This document shows, one piece after another, positions 57,401 to 64,000 of a stretch of 64,000 nucleotides of DNA. The notes under the pieces were generated by a model that was given only the letters and a program-made list of their open reading frames with translations, did no database searches and was not told the DNA's origin. Numbering within the stretch: the first letter of the stretch is position 1; each line of letters opens with the position of its first letter. Made by a program: the position numbers and the translations under genes. Origin of the DNA: Virgibacillus sp. MSJ-26 (GTDB taxonomy: Bacteria > Bacillota > Bacilli > Bacillales > Amphibacillaceae); contig NZ_JAHLPW010000013.1 of assembly GCF_018918075.1 (NCBI RefSeq), forward strand, positions 1 through 64,000. The letters are read 5' to 3'.

Positions 57401-57716
57401 GGTTTAAAAAGAGGTTGGGACATAAGTATTTTAGTTAATGTAAAAGCGAACGTATTAAAGTATATTTTTTTAATATACACTTTTAAAATCAGCGTAGGAA
57501 AAATACGTAGACTCCTTGAAAAAACCGCGATGAATCGCTGTCGAAGTATTCCTTGTCCAGCAGGATGAAAAGCTTAGATGAGACCCCGCAGAGCGTAGCT
57601 CGAGGAGGCTCATCAGCGCCTGCGGAAATCGAAGTATTTTTCCGAAGCGAATAACGCTCGCTTAAAATTGTTCGTCTTTTAATTACTTATACTTAGTTTT
57701 GTCCCAGCCTCCCTTT
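57401..57716 (+). repeat. Dispersed repeat type B, copy 3, with inverted ends
   Basis: The core TAGATGAGACCCCGCAGAGC, then GTAGCTCGAGGAGGCTCATC, matches the copy near 36930. The outer ends AAAAAGAGGTTGGGACATAAG (split as AAAAAGAGGTTGGGACA at 57400) and TGTCCCAGCCTCCCTTTTT are imperfect inverted repeats. The element stops exactly where pyrE ends, so the TTGGGACA-type foldback may end pyr transcription. Confidence 0.7.
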
Positions 57717-58330
57717 TTATTTAAAAGAATCCCGCCACATGAGTAATTCTTCTTTGTCTTTTTGTTTAATCTCTCCATTATTAATTAATGTTTCTATTAG
57801 ATTATCGAAGCTTGTTATTGTTTTAAAAGGTATTTCTTGTTTGGCAAATTGCTCCGATGCCTTACTAAGCCCGTAAGTGAAAATGGCAAAAACACTTATA
57901 ACTTCAAGTCCTTCCGACTTCAAGGCGCTTGCTGCCTGTATCGAAGAGCCTCCTGTTGAAATAAGATCTTCGATGACAAGAACTTTTTGTCCTTTCTCAA
58001 CTTGGCCTTCTATTTGATTTCTTTTTCCGTGACCTTTTGCACTTGAACGAACATATACCAAAGGCAGATTTAACTCATCAGCGAGCCAGGCAGCATGTGG
58101 AATCCCCGCTGTTGCACATCCTGCGATAACATCTGGTTTCTCGTCAAGTTGATGAATCATATGTATAAACGCCTTAGTAATTTTTTGCCGGACTCTTGGA
58201 TACGACATGGTCAGTCGGTTATCACAATAAATAGGTGATTTAATACCAGATGTCCAAGTGAAATAGTGATGTGGATTAATTTGCACAGCTTTAATTGCCA
58301 ATAGATTTTTTGTAATTTCAACACTTAAGC

Positions 58331-58334
<4 letters not shown>
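57717..58334 (-). CDS. pyrE: Orotate phosphoribosyltransferase
   Basis: PyrE joins orotate to PRPP. The 205 residues have the PRPP motif [14 protein letters not shown] (about residues 115-128), [16 protein letters not shown] and the flexible loop [15 protein letters not shown] lies 8 bases before ATG 58334; GTG 58343 lies within that spacing and is rejected. It is the last gene of the pyr operon. Confidence 0.97.
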
Positions 58335-60694
<2,360 letters not shown>

Positions 60695-60698
<4 letters not shown>

Positions 60699-63600
60699 AC
60701 GTAAACGACCTCTTTATTCTCCATAGGTTTAGCGCTGAATGTATTTGCGTCAATTACACTTAGAATAGCGTTTGCTGTATCAAGACTAGTTAAGCAAGCA
60801 ATCCCATGTTCAACTGATAACCGTCGAATCATAAATCCTTCAGATCTTGGCTGTTTGCCAGATGTTAATGTATTAATTACAAACTGAACCGTTCCACTTT
60901 CAATAATTGATAGTACATTTTCTTGGTCGGAGCCGATTTTCGCGACTTCTGTTACAGGTAAATCTATCTCCCTTATACTTGTTGCGGTTCCCTTTGTAGC
61001 GTATAACTTAAAGCCCAATTCATGGAACCATTTAGCTATATGACGCGCTTCTAATTTATCCTTATCCGCGATGGTTAAAAGCACAGATCCTTCTGTAGGA
61101 ATGGTGAGTCCTGAAGCTATCAACCCTTTATAAAGTGCTTTTTCTAATGTTCGATCATAGCCAATTGCTTCCCCAGTCGATTTCATTTCTGGTCCGAGAG
61201 TGGTATCAACACTTCTGAGTTTTTCAAAAGAAAATACAGGAACTTTGATTGCAACCTGGTCATCTTCAGGTAGAATACCAGTCTGATAACCTAAATTGGA
61301 CAGTTTCGTACCTAAAATACATTTTGTAGCTAGGTTCGCCATGGTAATGCCTGTCACCTTGCTTAAAAATGGTATGGTGCGACTCGCTCTTGGATTAACT
61401 TCTAAAATATATACTTGCCCATCTTTTACGATAAATTGGATATTAATAAGTCCTTTAATTTCAAGTTCTTCAGCTATAAGCTTTGTGGCTTCCATACATG
61501 TATGTTTTATCTTATCTGTCACTTGTTGGGGTGGATAAACAGCAATCGAATCCCCAGAATGGACTCCCGCTCGCTCAATATGCTCCATGATTCCCGGTAC
61601 GATTGTGGTATCGCCATCACTAATAGCATCTACCTCTATTTCTATTCCTGTTAAATATTTATCTATTAAAATCGGATGCTTGGTCTGAAAATTAAGAGAT
61701 TTAGTTAAATAAGCGTCAAGTTCGTCCTCGTTATAAACAATTTCCATTCTACTTCCACCTATTACATAAGAAGGTCGTACTAAGACCGGATAACCTAATT
61801 CAGCCGCAACATCAAATGCTTCTTCCAACTTGAGAACTGTTTTCCCTTTGGGCCGTAATAAATTTAAATCGTCTAATAGTTTTTCAAATTTATCACGATC
61901 CTCTGCCCGGTCTGTCGCTTCTATACTTGTTCCTAATATTTTCACCCCACGTCTTTCTAATCCAGATGCTAAATTAATTGCAGTCTGTCCACCAAATTGA
62001 ACAATAACCCCTTCTGGTTGTTCAAGTTCAATCACGTTCATTACGTCTTCTAACGTAAGAGGTTCAAAATAAAGCTTATCAGAAATGGTGAAGTCGGTTG
62101 AAAATGTTTCAGGATTATTGTTCATTATGATGGCTTCATATCCCATCTCTCTAATAGCCAATACCGAATGAACGGTTGCATAATCGAATTCGATGCCTTG
62201 ACCGATGCGAATCGGCCCAGAACCTAGCACAAGTATTTTTTTTCGATTAGATATGATAACATCATTTTCTTTTTCATAAGTACTATAGAAATAGGGGGTT
62301 GTCGATTCGAATTCTGCTGCACATGTATCAACCATTTTATATACGGGAATAATATTTTCTTCTTGTCGATAATGAAAAACTTCATCAGTCGTTTTATTTA
62401 CTAAACGTGCTATATGACTATCTGAAAAGCCCATAACTTTGGCTTTTGTGCAAAGTTTATATGAGAATCCCTCTTCCAAGATTTGTTTTTCCAAAGTTAT
62501 AATTTGTTTTATTTTATCAAGGAAAAAATAATTAATTTTTGTCCATTTGTGGATGTTTTCAACTGACATACCTCGTCTAAAAGCTTCTGCCAATACAAAA
62601 ATTCTTTCGTCGTCAGCTCGCTGCAATCTTTCAATAATAGTTGTATCAGAAAGTTCTTCGATATGACTTAGCCTTAGTTCTTCAGTTCCGATATCAAGTG
62701 ACCGGACGCCTTTGAGTAAAGATTCTGATAGTGAGCGACCAAGCGCCATGATCTCACCTGTTGCTTTCATTTGCGTACCTAGTTTGCGATTTCCAGATGT
62801 GAATTTATCAAAGGGAAAGCGCGGAAACTTTGTTACAACATAGTCAAGAGCTGGTTCATACATTGCAGAAGTTTTTGTTACAGGATTTATAATTTCATCC
62901 AATGTTAAACCAACCGCTATTTTGGCCGCCACTTTAGCAATTGGATACCCAGTTGCTTTAGAAGCAAGAGCGGATGAACGGCTAACACGTGGATTAACTT
63001 CAATAATATAATAATCAAAGCTATCTGGATCAAGTGCTAACTGAACATTGCACCCACCTTCAATTTCTAGTGCACGAATAATCTTTAGTGACGCATTTCT
63101 AAGTAATTGATATTCTCGGTCACTTAATGTTTGTGAAGGAGCAACGACTATCGAATCTCCAGTATGAATTCCCACCGGATCTATATTTTCCATATTACAA
63201 ACTACAATGGCTTGGTCATTCTTATCTCTTAGAACCTCATACTCTAATTCTTTAAACCCAGCTATATTTCGTTCTATTAAGCATTGATGTACCGGTGAAA
63301 GGGATAAGCCAGCTCGCGTAATTTCTCTTAATTCTTGCTCGTTATAACACATGCCTCCGCCTGTTCCACCCAATGTATAGGCCGGGCGTACAATAAGTGG
63401 GTAGCCTATCTTGTCTGCAAAATCCAAGGCTCCTTCAATAGTTGTCACTATGCTACTTTCTGGAACAGGCTCATTTAATTCTTGCATCAATGAACGGAAT
63501 CTTTCTCGATCCTCCGCTTGCTCTATAGCATCTAATGAGGTGCCTAGTAGTGTGACATTATAGTCCCCAAGAATACCTACCTTTTCCAACTCGACTGCTA

Positions 63601-63892
63601 AATTTAAACCAGTTTGCCCACCAAGTGTAGGAAGGAGTGCATCTGGCTGCTCTTTACGAATAATTTTCGTCAAAAAATCTACTGTTAATGGTTCCATATA
63701 GACTTTGTCAGCAACTGTATGGTCAGTCATAATGGTTGCAGGATTTGAATTCGCCAAAATAACCGTATATCCTTCTTCACGCAGCGATTGACAAGCTTGG
63801 GTTCCGGAGTAATCAAATTCAGCAGCCTGCCCAATGATGATGGGTCCTGAGCCAATGACAAGTATTTTTTGGATATTAGTATTTTTTGGCAT
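60695..63892 (-). CDS. pyrAB: Carbamoyl-phosphate synthase large subunit (pyrimidine-specific)
   Basis: This subunit uses bicarbonate, ammonia from CarA and two ATP to make carbamoyl phosphate. The 1065 residues form two homologous ATP-grasp halves ([20 protein letters not shown] at 12-31 and [20 protein letters not shown] near 560). An oligomerisation domain and a C-terminal MGS-like regulatory domain follow ([20 protein letters not shown]). GGAGG precedes ATG 63892. Its position before pyrK makes it the pyrimidine rather than the arginine enzyme. Confidence 0.98.
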
Positions 63893-64000
63893 ATAAATCC
63901 TCCTTGTTTGTTTCCTCGTAATGTTGAATGAAATCTAAAAATTGATCAAATATATAATAAGCATCTTCCGGGCCAGGTCCGCCTTCTGGTTGGAATTGAA
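63876..64000 (-). CDS. pyrAA: Carbamoyl-phosphate synthase small subunit, C-terminal fragment
   Basis: The frame from 63998 encodes [20 protein letters not shown] and ends DLYAKKY at TAA 63878-63876, overlapping pyrAB by 17 bases. The block aligns with the end of the CarA glutaminase domain, where the usual sequence is QFHPE or QGHPE followed by PGP. Here the catalytic His is Gln, encoded by CAA at 63992-63990, while the following Pro-Glu is kept. Most of the gene, including the active-site Cys, lies outside the window. Confidence 0.93.
   Translation of the reverse strand, partial: QFQPEGGPGPEDAYYIFDQFLDFIQHYEETNKEDLYAKKY

Overview
The window is a stretch of low-GC chromosome from a spore-forming member of the Bacillaceae, probably one of the moderately halophilic genera close to Oceanobacillus or Virgibacillus. 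The genus is an inference from protein resemblance and gene order and was not computed. SpoVM, CodY, RemA, PrkC/PrpC, FapR and two-domain SMC/FtsY/Ffh genes in Bacillus subtilis order support this placement. The window is the reverse complement of the usual map, so almost every gene is on the minus strand.

Read in the direction of transcription (64000 to 1), the layout is as follows. The pyrimidine operon comes first: the end of pyrAA, then pyrAB, pyrK, pyrD, pyrF and pyrE. A LysR regulator and an organic-hydroperoxide reductase follow. Next is a housekeeping block: rqcH (plus strand), a Ca2+ P-type ATPase, yicC/yloC, remA, gmk, rpoZ, coaBC, priA, fmt, rsmB, prpC, prkC, rsgA, rpe, thiN and the tiny spoVM. 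Then come rpmB (plus strand), yloU and fakA, followed by an NCS2 purine-type permease (plus strand) and recG. The lipid operon fapR-plsX-fabD-fabG-acpP has its own promoter and FapR operator. It is followed by rnc, a UPF0435 gene on the plus strand, the secretion/chromosome block smc-ftsY-ylxM-ffh, and the ribosome block rpsP-khpA-ylqD-rimM-trmD-rplS. The last block is lepB, rbgA, rnhB, ylqG, ylqH, sucCD, dprA, topA, a small unknown gene, and xerC-hslV-hslU-codY.

The genes form a core growth programme: nucleotide synthesis, translation and ribosome assembly, protein targeting, membrane-lipid synthesis, DNA maintenance, and nutrient or envelope sensing (CodY, PrkC). Compared with the order I know from B. 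subtilis, several genes are missing from their expected places: trmFO (topA/xerC), def (priA/fmt), rlmN (rsmB/prpC), sdaAB-sdaAA (fakA/recG), and the cysH sulfate cluster between pyrE and rqcH. The last two are replaced by other genes.

No phage, IS, CRISPR, tRNA or rRNA is visible. The large intergenic regions are filled with GC-richer dispersed repeats of at least four types (called A, B, C and D here). Some carry DnaA-box-like sequence and some are tandem or palindromic. I did not find a clearly new multi-gene system. The best leads are a catalytic His-to-Gln change in the CarA C-terminus at the window edge, the repeat families, a predicted L19 leader, and the missing translation-modification genes.
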